NCBI GenBank assembly: GCA_963772225.1
Contig: CAVYWD010000002.1
Location: forward strand, 1,240,001 to 1,304,000
Origin: CAVYWD01 sp963772225
Lineage (GTDB): Bacteria; Myxococcota; Myxococcia; Myxococcales; UBA5297
Direction: 5' to 3'
DNA: 64,000 nt
Positions 51,673 through 62,334 of this stretch are shown here, one piece after another (the stretch's first letter is position 1; every line of letters begins with the position of its first letter). A program made the translations under genes and the position numbers. The notes beneath the pieces were generated by a model. It had not been told where the DNA came from and searched no databases. It was given only the letters and a program-made list of their open reading frames with translations.

Positions 51673-52737
51673 ATGCAGAGCATGGTGATGCCTCTCGCAC
51701 CTCTCGAAGTGGACCTGGCGTACGTCGCCGCGCTTCGAGGCCGCATGCGCCAGCTGCGACGAAAGGACCTCCGCGTTCTGCTCCTTACGAATTCGCTCAA
51801 GAAGTATCAGGAGCAGCTGGTCGTTTCCTTCTTCGACCGTGCGCCTCTCTCCGCCTGTGACTGGCACTGCGCCGATAACGCTGACCGAACGATCGCCAAG
51901 CTCCGTTTCAATGCGAGGCGCATCACGCGCGAGGCAGCCATGCGCGGCAGGTACGACCGCGTCGTCGCCTTCGACTGCAACCGCGAATTGCTGACGTTCA
52001 GCGCAATTCACGGCTGCCCGGCAATTCTGATCGGAAAGCTGCGCCAGGAACATGGGGAGGAGAGCCGGGCCAGCCTCGGGCGGCTTCCGGGCCCTGTCCT
52101 CCTGTACCTGACGCAAGGGAGCATGACCACCCCGGCCGCTCTCGATGCCTTTTTCGGTGTGAACGCCTGGCGCCGGGTGGACGGAATCGATTTCCCGCCT
52201 GGAGTTCCCCTTCAGTGTCTCATTCCGCGCGTGAGCCGCTTCGACGCGTTCGTGCCAGGCGGCGGCGATCGCGACTACGGGTTCCTGTATCGCCACCGCG
52301 AGCTGCTTCCCCGCACCGTCTTGGTGTCAAACAGCGATTCCGCGAACGTCACCCCGGAAGCGCGCGCCGCCCTGGATCGGATGCGCGAATGCGAGCAGTT
52401 CCACCTCTTGCCTCGGCTGCGGCCCGAACGGTATCTGCGACTGTTGCTCGACAGCAGGCTCGTCATCGTTCGCATGGGCGGCGAGGCCTACGGCGACTAC
52501 ACGAGCATCGCGGACGCCCTCTGGTACGGCAAGCCGGTGCTCGTGAATCGCGTCAGATCCACCGTCCACCTCGAGGGGCGCGTCATTTTCTACGAGGACG
52601 CGGTGGATTTGGCCACGTCTCTGCGCCTGCTTGCGAATGAGGAGCACTACCGTGCGACGTCCGCGCGGGTGCGTGAAGCAACCCGGGCCAAACACGATTT
52701 GTTCAGCCTACTTCTGCGGGTATTCGAAGAGCTGTGA
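51673..52737 (+). CDS. Glycosyltransferase-like protein
   Basis: A 354-residue protein. The C-terminal half has a GT-B nucleotide-sugar-binding pattern: RTVLVSNSDSANVTPEARAA, LPRLRPERYLRLLLDSRLVI, and MGGEAYGDYTSIADALWYGKPVLVNR, where a Glu/Asp precedes the conserved small-residue loop. The N-terminal half (LRVLLLTNSLKKYQEQLVVSFF) could be the acceptor domain. No membrane segment. The exact start is uncertain (51673 or the next ATG at 51685). It is an orphan, not in a polysaccharide cluster, with slightly lower GC, so it may be acquired. Confidence 0.6.
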   Translation: MQSMVMPLAPLEVDLAYVAALRGRMRQLRRKDLRVLLLTNSLKKYQEQLVVSFFDRAPLSACDWHCADNADRTIAKLRFNARRITREAAMRGRYDRVVAFDCNRELLTFSAIHGCPAILIGKLRQEHGEESRASLGRLPGPVLLYLTQGSMTTPAALDAFFGVNAWRRVDGIDFPPGVPLQCLIPRVSRFDAFVPGGGDRDYGFLYRHRELLPRTVLVSNSDSANVTPEARAALDRMRECEQFHLLPRLRPERYLRLLLDSRLVIVRMGGEAYGDYTSIADALWYGKPVLVNRVRSTVHLEGRVIFYEDAVDLATSLRLLANEEHYRATSARVREATRAKHDLFSLLLRVFEEL

Positions 52738-52867
52738 GCACTTCCATCTGACTTCCGGGCGGCGCACCATCCGGCACACCTCTGTTGTCGCACGCGTTTG
52801 CGTCCCCCCAACCAGCCTGGGCGCGCCGACCTCCGGGACCTGCGGGGGAGGAAGCCGGTAAAAGCCC

Positions 52868-53440
52868 TCAGCAGAGCTTCTTCAGGAGCCAGGCCATATT
52901 CTCGCCCAGCACTTTCATCGTCCGCATTCCCTCTTCGTCTCTCTCCACGTCGCCCTTTTCCAGGCCGACGCCGACGTTCCAGTACGAGGAGCCGGGGACG
53001 ATCATCTGACCGATGGTGAAGAAGTGGTTCATGGTGTCGAAGGCGTGGGTCGAGCCCGCGCGCCGGACCGCGACCACGGCGGCGCCGACCTTGCGGCGGA
53101 ACATGTCGCCGTTCGCCTTGGCGACGTAGCCGCAGCGGTCGATCAGCGCCTTCATTTCGGTCGTCACGTCCGCGAAGTAGGTCGGAGACCCGAGCAGGAT
53201 GCCGTCGGCGGCCACCATCTTCTCGATGCACGCATTCACGATGTCCGCATCCTTCGTGCACCGCTGGTTCTGCAGGGTCCGGCAGCCGCGACAACCTTTG
53301 CAGCCGTGGATCTCCTCGCCGGCGAGGGAAATGAGCTCGGTGGCGATTCCCTCGCGCTCGAGCTCGTCGAGCACGCGGCGGAGGAGAATGGCGGTGTTGC
53401 CGTCCTTGCGGGCGCTTCCGTTGAAGGCGACGACTTTCAT
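52868..53440 (-). CDS. Iron-sulfur flavoprotein / NADPH-dependent FMN reductase-like
   Basis: A 190-residue flavodoxin-fold protein. The FMN phosphate loop is VVAFNGSARKDGNTAILL. A compact Cys motif, HGCKGCRGCRTLQNQRC (Cys47, 50, 53, 61), is that of iron-sulfur flavoproteins. GILLGSPTYFADVTTEMKALIDR is the second FMN loop. Length fits the family. The start at 53440 removes a short MLCCGA extension. Probable role: electron transfer or reduction of quinones or oxygen species; the partner is unknown. Confidence 0.92.
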   Translation of the reverse strand: MKVVAFNGSARKDGNTAILLRRVLDELEREGIATELISLAGEEIHGCKGCRGCRTLQNQRCTKDADIVNACIEKMVAADGILLGSPTYFADVTTEMKALIDRCGYVAKANGDMFRRKVGAAVVAVRRAGSTHAFDTMNHFFTIGQMIVPGSSYWNVGVGLEKGDVERDEEGMRTMKVLGENMAWLLKKLC

Positions 53441-53665
53441 GGCGCCGCAGCAGAGCACATCGAAGCGCCGGGGTCACGCGCCTTCTCCCGCGGCGACGCC
53501 CCGCTGCAGGCCGGCGCGCCCGAACGCTTGAAGGTCCGACTCAGGGAGCGGGCGAACCTCACGCCCTATTGTGGCCGCGAGCCACTGGACACGACCTCCC
53601 GCGACCGGGACTAGCCGAACGATTGGACGAAACGGCCTCATCCGTCTTTACCGAGAGCTTGCCTA

Positions 53666-53945
53666 GTGAACCGACCCATCGGAGACTTCTGGCAGCGGCA
53701 CTCCGATGCCGAAGAGCCGCTTCTGGCTTGGTACCGCGAGGCTGAGTAAGGAGGACTGGGATTCACCTGCAAAGATCAAGCAGAAGCACCGAAGCGCCAG
53801 CTTTGTTGGTGATCGCGTCGTGTTCAACATCAAGGGCAACAACTACCGACCTATCGTGCGAATCAATTACCCGTTCAGAGTGGTCTATATCCGCTTCATC
53901 GGAACCCACGAGCAATACGACGCGATCGACGTGAAGGCGATATGA
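53666..53945 (+). pseudogene. higB: HigB-type toxin, frameshifted
   Basis: RelE-superfamily mRNA interferase. The first part reads GDFWQRHSDAEEPLLAWYREAE in one frame from a GTG at 53666 and stops at TAA. The rest continues in another frame from 53706: DWDSPAKIKQKHRSASFVGD, RVVFNIKGNNYRPIVRINYP, YIRFIGTHEQYDAIDVKAI. Together they give a full HigB of about 92 residues with one frame change near 53745. The antitoxin ORF starts 1 bp after the toxin stop, normal HigBA order. Codon use and lower GC suggest horizontal gain. The shorter intact reading (79 residues) lacks the first helix and is probably inactive. Confidence 0.82.
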
Positions 53946-53946
53946 C

Positions 53947-54408
53947 ATGAGCAACATCACGGCGATTCGAACCAAGGCGGGCCATGAAGCCGCGCTCGAT
54001 CGGATCGAGGCACTCATGGACGCCAAGCCTGGAACTCCCGAGGGCGACGAACTCGACGTCCTGACGGACCTGGTGGAGCACTACGAGGAAAAGAGCGCTC
54101 CGATGGGCTATCCGAGCCCAGTGGCCGCCATCGAGTTTCGGATGGATCAGGCAGGCCTGACACATCGCCATCTCGTTCCATGAATTGGAAGCCGAGCGAA
54201 GGCGTCGGAGGTGTTATCCGGGAAGCGGCCGCTCACGATGCGGATGGCTCGAGCGCTTCACGAGCACCTCGGGATTCCTGCTGAGGCGCTGCTTCAACTA
54301 CCCGGCGAGCCGCTTGAATCATCGCGGGCAGATCAGGCCGAGTTCCACAAATTCCCGCTTACCCAGCCATTGTTGCCGGGAGGATTCGATTCGAGTGGAA
54401 GAATTTAG
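53947..54408 (+). pseudogene. higA: HigA-type antitoxin interrupted by an in-frame TGA
   Basis: The first 78 codons give the HigA N-terminus (SNITAIRTKAGHEAALDRIE, GTPEGDELDVLTDLVEHYEE, IEFRMDQAGLTHRHLVP). TGA at 54181-54183 then stops it. The frame continues without change as IGSRAKASEVLSGKRPLT and MARALHEHLGIPAEALLQ, exactly the recognition helix and end of the XRE domain, plus a tail to 54408. One base change in the TGA would restore the gene. The stop lies between the two helices of the HTH, so the short product cannot bind DNA normally. Confidence 0.85.
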
Positions 54409-54707
54409 AATGCTTTCGCACTTCGTCGGGACCGGCGAAATCCGTCCCCAGTTTCGATAGATGAAGCGAGCTCGACCCGTCGCAGCACTCCACCCTCCTG
54501 GAGCCCTATTTCCATCGGCAGATCTCGAGAGGTCTCACCCCCGCCCATAGAGCCGTTCCGCAGGGGCGTGTGCCAGGGGAGGCAGCCAAGCGTGAGGCGC
54601 GAGCCCGGCTGGCTCCTCGCGCTCGCGCCCACCTCGCGGGCCACGCTCCCAGCCAAGGCCAAATCGCGAATCGCGAAGGCCTCTCGGAAGGTCTACCATC
54701 CCGCGCC

Positions 54708-56984
<2,277 letters not shown>

Positions 56985-57345
56985 CGCGGCGAGAGCCGGC
57001 GCCTCGCAGCTGCGCTGACGACACTCGGGCTTTCGAGAAGCTGGCCTTATCTTCTCTACGACAGCCTTCGGCGCAGATGGTTGACGAGGGGCTGTCGCCG
57101 TCGCGGAAGCCGAGGTCGCCCGCGTGCTCGCTGCCCAGCCTCGCGCAGCCGCCAAGGCGCACGAGAGTTCGGTCCGTGCAACCCGCCTGACTTCCGATGG
57201 TCGCGAGAAAGCGGCTCTCCTTTCTTCTTTGGCGCGAGCGCTGCGAAGTTCCGAGTTGCGCGAGCACTGGAGCGCGATCGGTCGCGAGGCCGCGGTCGTC
57301 GGGCGACGGCCCTCGGTCGAGTCCAATGTGCTAGGACTCGCGCCC
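56985..57345. other. Intergenic stretch, nothing recognised
   Basis: About 360 bp between tex and the HAD gene. The HAD frame stays open upstream to 57124, but the codons there have shadow composition. No terminator was seen. Confidence 0.5.
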
Positions 57346-58026
57346 ATGATCCGAGCGCTGGTCTTCGACTTTGACGGCCTGATGGTGGACACCGAGGCCC
57401 CGGTGCTGCGCGTCTGGCAGGAGCTCTACCGCTCGCACGGCTTCGAGCTGCCGCTGGAGCGCTGGCTCTCGCTCATCGGCACCTCGTCGGCGCCCTGGGA
57501 CCCGCGGGCGGCGCTCGACGAGCGCCTCGGCCGAGCGCTCGACTGGCCTGCCATCAACGCCGAGATCCGGGAGCGCGAGCAGGCGTTGGCCGATCGCCAG
57601 CCCCTCCTCCCCGGAGCGCTCGATCTGCTCGACCGGGCGCAGCGGCTCGGGCTGCGCCTCGCCGTGGCGTCGTCGTCCTCTCGTCGATGGGTGGGCCGTC
57701 ACCTCGAGCGCCTGGGCGTCGCGCGCCGGTTCTCGGCGCTCGCCACCCGCGACGACGTCGCCCGGACGAAGCCCGATCCGGCGCTCTTCGCGCTCGCTGC
57801 GCGCGCGCTCCAGGTGGAGCCGCACGAGGCCATCGCCTTCGAGGACTCGCTCCACGGCGTCGAGGCGGCCCGCCGCGCGGGCATGCGGGTGGTGGCCGTT
57901 CCCGGACCCTTGACGACGCACCTCGATTACGCGGCGGCGGATCTCCGCCTGGACTCGCTCGCCGACGTTCGGCTCGAGGAGCTGATCGACCGGTGGGCCG
58001 AGCCGAATCGAGGCGGCCGAGCGTAA
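57346..58026 (+). CDS. HAD-superfamily phosphatase (phosphoglycolate phosphatase-like)
   Basis: Cytosolic HAD hydrolase of 226 residues. Motif I is VFDFDGLMVDTE with both catalytic Asp. A helical cap follows (residues 18-85). Motif II is LAVASSSSR, motif III lies in ARTKPDPALF, and motif IV is IAFEDSLHGVEAARRAGM. The size and cap type 1 fit beta-phosphoglucomutase/phosphoglycolate phosphatase-like members. ATG at 57346 gives the usual short N-terminus. The substrate cannot be inferred from neighbours. Confidence 0.92.
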   Translation: MIRALVFDFDGLMVDTEAPVLRVWQELYRSHGFELPLERWLSLIGTSSAPWDPRAALDERLGRALDWPAINAEIREREQALADRQPLLPGALDLLDRAQRLGLRLAVASSSSRRWVGRHLERLGVARRFSALATRDDVARTKPDPALFALAARALQVEPHEAIAFEDSLHGVEAARRAGMRVVAVPGPLTTHLDYAAADLRLDSLADVRLEELIDRWAEPNRGGRA

Positions 58027-58349
58027 CTCGCTTGCGGCGCTCCCTGGCAGGCCTCGGCTTCGCCACATGCGCCCGCCGCGGAGCATTCGGGATTCGGGAT
58101 CTTGTGTGGGCAGCGACGTCGAATGCGCGCGCCGCTCTTGATATCCGACTCTCGCCTCGCTCGTCGCTTGCGAACGTCGCGCCGGCAAACTGCGCCGGCA
58201 CGCCGCTCGCCGCTCCTCCTCGACCCCCTCGGGTGCTCACCGCGAAGTGGGTGCCGTCGCCGTCGTCCGGCCCCCGCTTCGCTCTGAGGGGCCGGCCGGC
58301 GGCGGGAATGTGGGGGTGGAAGGGCTTGTAGGGCTATTCCGCCCCGACG
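58027..58349. other. Intergenic stretch before an IS remnant
   Basis: About 320 bp with no gene features. It may hold one end of the ISL3-type element, but I could not identify its terminal inverted repeat. Confidence 0.45.
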
Positions 58350-59011
58350 CGAGATCGAAACCTCTATGCCCGTATCCTCGACATACACGAACCGTGATTG
58401 GCGATCGACGTCAAGCTTGACCAATCCGGAAAGAAGGTCGAGGTCTTCCTTGAGCACCGCTGAAAGACGCCGTGTCCGGATCTTCGGCCACTAAACCCAT
58501 CCTCATGCCGGGGCGCACGCAACCCGCCGCCACTACCGGGCAGATTGCTGCGCCGCCGGCAGCCGGCAACTCCCCTTTCCCTTCCTTGCCGACCTCGGAG
58601 TTGATGAGACCTCCTTTCAGAAGCGCCGCGAATACGTGACCATCGTCTGCAACCGGAGCGAAGGCGCCGTTCTGCACGTTGCCGACGGACGCTCCGAAGA
58701 TGGCCCTGGCCGGCTTCTACCGGAAGTCTTCCACCGAGGACCTGGCCTCCCTGGACACCATCGCGATGGACATGGCTGCCCATCCATCAAGGCGGACCCA
58801 ATCAAGCAGGTCGCCCGCATGGTCGAGAGCCACCTCGTCGGAATCCTCGATGCCGTCGTCATTGGCGCGACCAACGCGATTTCCGAAGGCAGCATCAACT
58901 CCGCGGCCCAACGCATCAAGTACAGCGCTCGCGGCTACCGCAATCCAGGACAACTTTCGCGCGGCCATCTACTTCTACCTTGGTTGCCTCGACCTCTATC
59001 CGCGCCCCGCC
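58350..59011 (+). pseudogene. ISL3-family transposase remnant (IS204/IS1001/IS1096/IS1165 type)
   Basis: The N-terminus reads NLYARILDIHEP, a TGA (58395-58397), then LAIDVKLDQSGKKVEVFLEHR, a TGA (58461-58463), then KTPCPD. After a gap, VTIVCNRSEGAVLHVADGRS, then in a second frame MALAGFYRKSSTEDLASLDT and AMDMAA. A deletion follows, then IKQVARMVESHLVGILDAVV, ATNAISEGSINSAAQRIKYS and, after another shift, DNFRAAIYFYLGCLDLYPRP. These are the zinc, DDE and C-terminal regions of ISL3 transposases in order. Half the gene is missing. The tail lies inside the left copy of the tandem duplication. Confidence 0.82.
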
Positions 59012-59239
59012 TGCTCGCACCTCGCCCATGCGACTTCCGGATGCGCCTCGCCGCGGCCCCGACCCTGCCCGGCCCGCGCTCGACAGCCGCCTTCTTGACC
59101 TGCCCCTGCCTCGGGGGCCCTTCGCGGAGTTTGACCGTTCTATACCGTTCGGTATACTGGCCGCATGACTGAAGAGGACAACAAGCGAGCCGACCTCCTC
59201 GCCGGTGCTCTCCGGCTCTTCGTGGCCTACGGCTACGAC
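58925..59239 (+). repeat. Tandem duplication, left copy (IS tail plus TetR promoter and 5' end)
   Basis: About 315 bp, roughly 95 percent identical to 59241-59557, with only one base between copies. It contains the last codons of the ISL3 transposase, a non-coding segment, the TTGACC/TATACT promoter with operator, and the first 25 codons of the TetR gene, which then run into the second copy and stop. This copy keeps the perfect operator and the better -10. Confidence 0.9.
59131..59158 (+). promoter_or_regulatory. Promoter and TetR operator, left copy
   Basis: TTGACC (59131-59136), 16 nt, TATACT (59153-59158). The palindrome TATACCG-TT-CGGTATA (59141-59156) fills the spacer and -10. It fires into the truncated TetR start at 59165 and then through copy two. 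Confidence 0.72.
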
Positions 59240-59240
59240 T

Positions 59241-59557
59241 GCGCTCGCGGCTACCGCAATCCAGGAGAACTTTCGCGCGGCCATCTACTTCTACCTTAGG
59301 TGGCCTCGACCTCTATCCGCGCCCCGCCTGCTCGCACCTCGCCCATGCGACTTCCGGATGCGCCTCGCCGCGGCCCCGACCCTCCCCCGGCCCGCGCTCG
59401 ACAGCCGCCTTCCTGACCTGCCCCTACCTCGGGGGCCCTTCGCGGAGTTTGACCGTTCTATACCGTTCGGCATACTGGCCGCATGACTGGAGAGGACAAC
59501 AAGCGAGCCGACCTCCTCACCGGTGCTCTCCGGCTCTTCGTGGCCTACGGCTACGAC
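59241..59557 (+). repeat. Tandem duplication, right copy (drives the intact TetR gene)
   Basis: Second copy, 317 bp. It differs from the left one by about ten substitutions and two single-base insertions. In the operator T becomes C, which also weakens the -10 (CATACT). The TetR gene continues intact from here. Confidence 0.9.
59449..59476 (+). promoter_or_regulatory. Promoter and TetR operator, right copy
   Basis: TTGACC (59449-59454), 16 nt, CATACT (59471-59476). The operator 59459-59474 has one mismatch. The predicted transcript starts at or next to the A of the ATG at 59483, so the message would be leaderless. No Shine-Dalgarno is present. Confidence 0.7.
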
Positions 59558-60061
59558 GGCGTGAGCATCCAGCAGATCGTCGAAGCGGCGGGGGTGACGA
59601 AGCCCACGCTGTACCATTACTTTCGGAGCAAGCTGGGCCTCCTGGAAGCGTTGTTCGACGAGCAACTCGAAGGGCTCTACAACACCCTTCTGCGCGATGC
59701 CCAGTACCACCATGACCTCCCGCTCACGCTCTTGGAAATCGCCCGAGGCGTCTTCGGATTCGCCCGCTCCTCGCCCGAGCCCTTTCGCCTGCACCTCTCT
59801 CTCTGGTTCGCCCCCGTCGAGAGCGAGGCCTACAAGATCGCCGCGCGACTCCACGAGCGCAACTTCGCGATCATCGAGAACCTCTTCCGGGAGGCCGCGA
59901 AAGATCACGGCAATATGCGCGGACGACATCGGGCTTACGCGGCCACCTTCTTGGGCGCGCTCAACAACTACGTTGCCCTGAGCCTCAACAATTATGCGGT
60001 CCTGAACGACGCGCTGGCGTTCCAGTCGGTGCACCAATTCATGCACGGCATCTTCTCGTGA
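59483..60061 (+). CDS. TetR-family regulator of the adjacent GH13 gene
   Basis: A 192-residue TetR repressor. The helix-turn-helix is canonical (ADLLTGALRLFVAYGYDGVSIQQIVEAAGVTKPTLYHYFRSKLGLLEALF). The C-terminal domain (LLEIARGVFGFARSSPEPFRLHLSLWF, ATFLGALNNYVALSL) is of unknown ligand. Palindromes TATACCG-NN-CGGTATA lie before its own start (twice, through duplication) and before the GH13 gene at 60109-60124. It should thus repress itself and the amylase-like gene. The start is the first in-frame ATG after the -10. Confidence 0.93.
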   Translation: MTGEDNKRADLLTGALRLFVAYGYDGVSIQQIVEAAGVTKPTLYHYFRSKLGLLEALFDEQLEGLYNTLLRDAQYHHDLPLTLLEIARGVFGFARSSPEPFRLHLSLWFAPVESEAYKIAARLHERNFAIIENLFREAAKDHGNMRGRHRAYAATFLGALNNYVALSLNNYAVLNDALAFQSVHQFMHGIFS

Positions 60062-60108
60062 GGTGAACCCGCCGGGGCGCGGCGGGGAAGAGCAATTTAC
60101 GCCCGCTC

Positions 60109-60124
60109 TATACCGATCGGTATA
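60109..60124 (+). promoter_or_regulatory. TetR operator upstream of the GH13 gene
   Basis: A perfect palindrome TATACCG-AT-CGGTATA, same half-sites as the two upstream of the TetR gene. It overlaps a good -10 (TATAAC, 60121-60126). GGGAGG follows before the ATG at 60139. Confidence 0.78.
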
Positions 60125-60138
60125 ACGGGAGGCTTGCG

Positions 60139-61494
60139 ATGAATCACTGGGCCGAGGACGCCGTCTTCTACCACCTGTATCCCCTGGGCATGTGCGGCGC
60201 TCCGCTGCGAAACGAGCGCGCCGCCGCGCCCGAGCCGCGGCTGCTGAAGTTGCTTCCGTGGTTCGCCCACGCGCGCGACCTCGGCGCGACTGCGCTCTAT
60301 TCTGGGTCCCGTCTTCGAATCCGGGAGCCATGGTTACGACACCATCGATTTCTCTTGCGTCGATCGCCGGCTGGGGACGAAGGCATCGTTGAAGGACGTT
60401 GTGAAGGCGGCGCACGACCTGGGACTTCGGGTGGTGCTCGACGGCGTCTTCGGGCACGTCGGCCGCGAGTTCTGGGCGTTCCGCGACCTGCGCGAGCGAG
60501 GAGTCGGCTCGCCGCATCGAGGCTGGTTTCGGGGCGTCGACGGCGTCGACTTCAACCGCCGAAGCCGATACGGCGACGCCTTCGGCTACGAGCACTGGAA
60601 AGACGCGCCGGAGCTGCCGCGCCTGGACCTCAGAAACCCTCAGAAACCAAGCCGTCCGCGAGCACCTCCTTGCGGCGGTCGACGATTCTGGGTCGGGCAA
60701 TACGGGATCGACGGGCTGCGCCTCGACTCCGCAGATTCGCTCGACCTCGAATTCCTCGGCGCCCTGCGCGCCCATTGCGAGCGGCTTTGGCCCGAGTTCT
60801 GGCTCATGGGGGAAGTGTCCTCGGCGACTACCGGCGTTGGGCGGGCCCCGGCCTCCTGCATTCTGCGACGAATTACGAGGTCTACAAAGGACTCTGGTCG
60901 AGCCACGTGGACCGGAATTTCTTCGAAATCGGCTATTCGCTCGACAGGGCCTGCCCCTCTACAGCTTCGCCGACAACCACGACGTCCACCGCGTGGCGAG
61001 CATGGTCCGGGAGCGGGCTCATCTCTTTTCCCTTTACTGTCTTCTTTTCACGATGCCGGGGGTCCCGTCGCTCTACGCGGGGAGCGAATGGGGCATCGCC
61101 GCGACCCGGACGCGCACCGACGACCGCGCGCTGCGCCCGTGCCTCGACTTGGGGGAAATGCGGCGCCGGCCCCGGCCAGGATCTTTGCGAGGCAGTCGCC
61201 CGCCTCATTGCCGTTCGCGGCCGCTCCGAAGCCCTGCGCCGGGGCGACTGCCTTCAGCTGGCGGTCGGCGCGCAGCAGCTCGCCTTCCTGCGGCGGGCGG
61301 CGGGCCAGGCGGTGATCGTCGCGGTCAACGCGGGCGTGGAGACCTCGATGAGCCTTTCAATACCCGGCTGCGATCGCGCCCTCCTGACCGACCTTCTGAA
61401 CCCTCCCGCGCGCTTCGAAGCAACTGGCGGGAAGGCGCGCATCGACGTGCCGGGAACCTGGGGGCGTGTCCTCGAGGTGAAGAGAATTGCCTGA
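60139..61494 (+). pseudogene. GH13 alpha-amylase-family gene broken by several frameshifts
   Basis: Blocks of one GH13 enzyme appear in order but in changing frames: NHWAEDAVFYHLYPLGMCGA; then GPVFESGSHGYDTIDF and LGLRVVLDGVFGHVGREFWA (region I); YGIDGLRLDSADSLDLEFLG (region II with the Asp nucleophile) and PEFWLMGE (region III Glu); NYEVYKGLWSSHVDRNFFEI; SFADNHDVHRVASMV (region IV); LFTMPGVPSLYAGSEWGI; and a C-terminal beta domain to VLEVKRIA. Shifts are near 60300, 60640, 60825, 60945 and 61160. The one at 60629-60648 is an exact 10-bp tandem duplication (CTCAGAAACC). All catalytic residues survive. Ribosome binding site and operator are intact. Confidence 0.82.
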
Positions 61495-61593
61495 GCCGGT
61501 GTCGTCCACGCGCCTCGGGTCTCGTCGCCCGACCTCTCCTGGAAGGAATGGGCCTCATTCTCCACGCGAGGTTTCGCCCAGGAGAGCTCTCGC

Positions 61594-62199
61594 CTAACTT
61601 GGCAGATCCTGGAACGCCTCGATCCCCTTGGCGAGGACGCCCGAGTGCGCTGGGGCAATCGCCTTGATGTCGCCGGACATCGGGGCGAGTCGCTGGGCGA
61701 GCTTGTGCAGCGAGTCGAGGTTCTGGGCAGGGTCATCCGAGGTGAGCTTCTTGGCGGGCGCGAGCTTGAGAGCGCTCGTGACCTCGGCGCTGTCGCCCAT
61801 GAAGAGCACGCCGTTCGCGAGGAACGCGGCGCTTCCTTTGGTGTGGCCGGGCACCGAGAACGCCTGGATTCGTACGCCCGACAGCTCGAGGGTCTCGCCG
61901 TCGCTCAAGGCGCGCGTCACGCGGATACCGGTGCCCTTGGGCGAGCGCAGCCACTTGAGCATGCGCGCCTCGCGCCCCTCGGCGAGCGCGACGTCGGGCG
62001 CGAGCGCCATCACCTGGGCCTTGGGGAAGGCGAGCGCGCCCAAGATGTGGTCGCGGTCGCCATGGGTCAGGAGAATCGCCTTGACCGCCTCGGGGCCGAG
62101 GCCGCGCTTGCCGAGCGCGTCGAGGATGGGCTGTCCGGAGGCGCTGTTGCAAGCGTCCACGAGCGCGACCTCTCCCGCGCCGAGGTCGACGAGGAGCAC
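61594..62199 (-). CDS. Metallo-beta-lactamase-fold hydrolase, N-terminally truncated
   Basis: A 201-residue MBL-fold protein from a GTG at 62199. VALVDACNSASGQPILDALG, AILLTHGDRDHILGALAFP, VPGHTKGSAAFL, GVLFMGDSAEV and IKAIAPAHSGVL are the family blocks. The metal motif HxHxDH is HGDRDH, with Asp in place of the second His, which may impair zinc binding. The first beta strand and any signal peptide (about 50 residues in relatives) are missing, and the 5' side abuts the end of another gene fragment on the opposite strand. It is probably a non-functional remnant although the reading is open. Confidence 0.65.
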   Translation of the reverse strand: MLLVDLGAGEVALVDACNSASGQPILDALGKRGLGPEAVKAILLTHGDRDHILGALAFPKAQVMALAPDVALAEGREARMLKWLRSPKGTGIRVTRALSDGETLELSGVRIQAFSVPGHTKGSAAFLANGVLFMGDSAEVTSALKLAPAKKLTSDDPAQNLDSLHKLAQRLAPMSGDIKAIAPAHSGVLAKGIEAFQDLPS

Positions 62200-62334
62200 G
62201 TCGAGGTCGCCGCCGCGCTCTACGACCGGCTGGAGGATCCGGAGAGCTTCGCGCAGGCCTACGCGCTGCTCACCTTCGAGTCCGACCGGAAGGCGCTGGC
62301 GCTGCGGGTCGCGCGGGGCCGGGCCGGGCCGTGA
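62200..62334 (+). pseudogene. C-terminal fragment of an unidentified gene
   Basis: VEVAAALYDRLEDPESFAQA and YALLTFESDRKALALRVARG have real-protein composition and end at a stop at 62332-62334. To the left the frame becomes the antisense of the MBL gene. I take it as the tail of a gene whose body was lost at the junction near 62200. Family not recognised. Confidence 0.4.
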
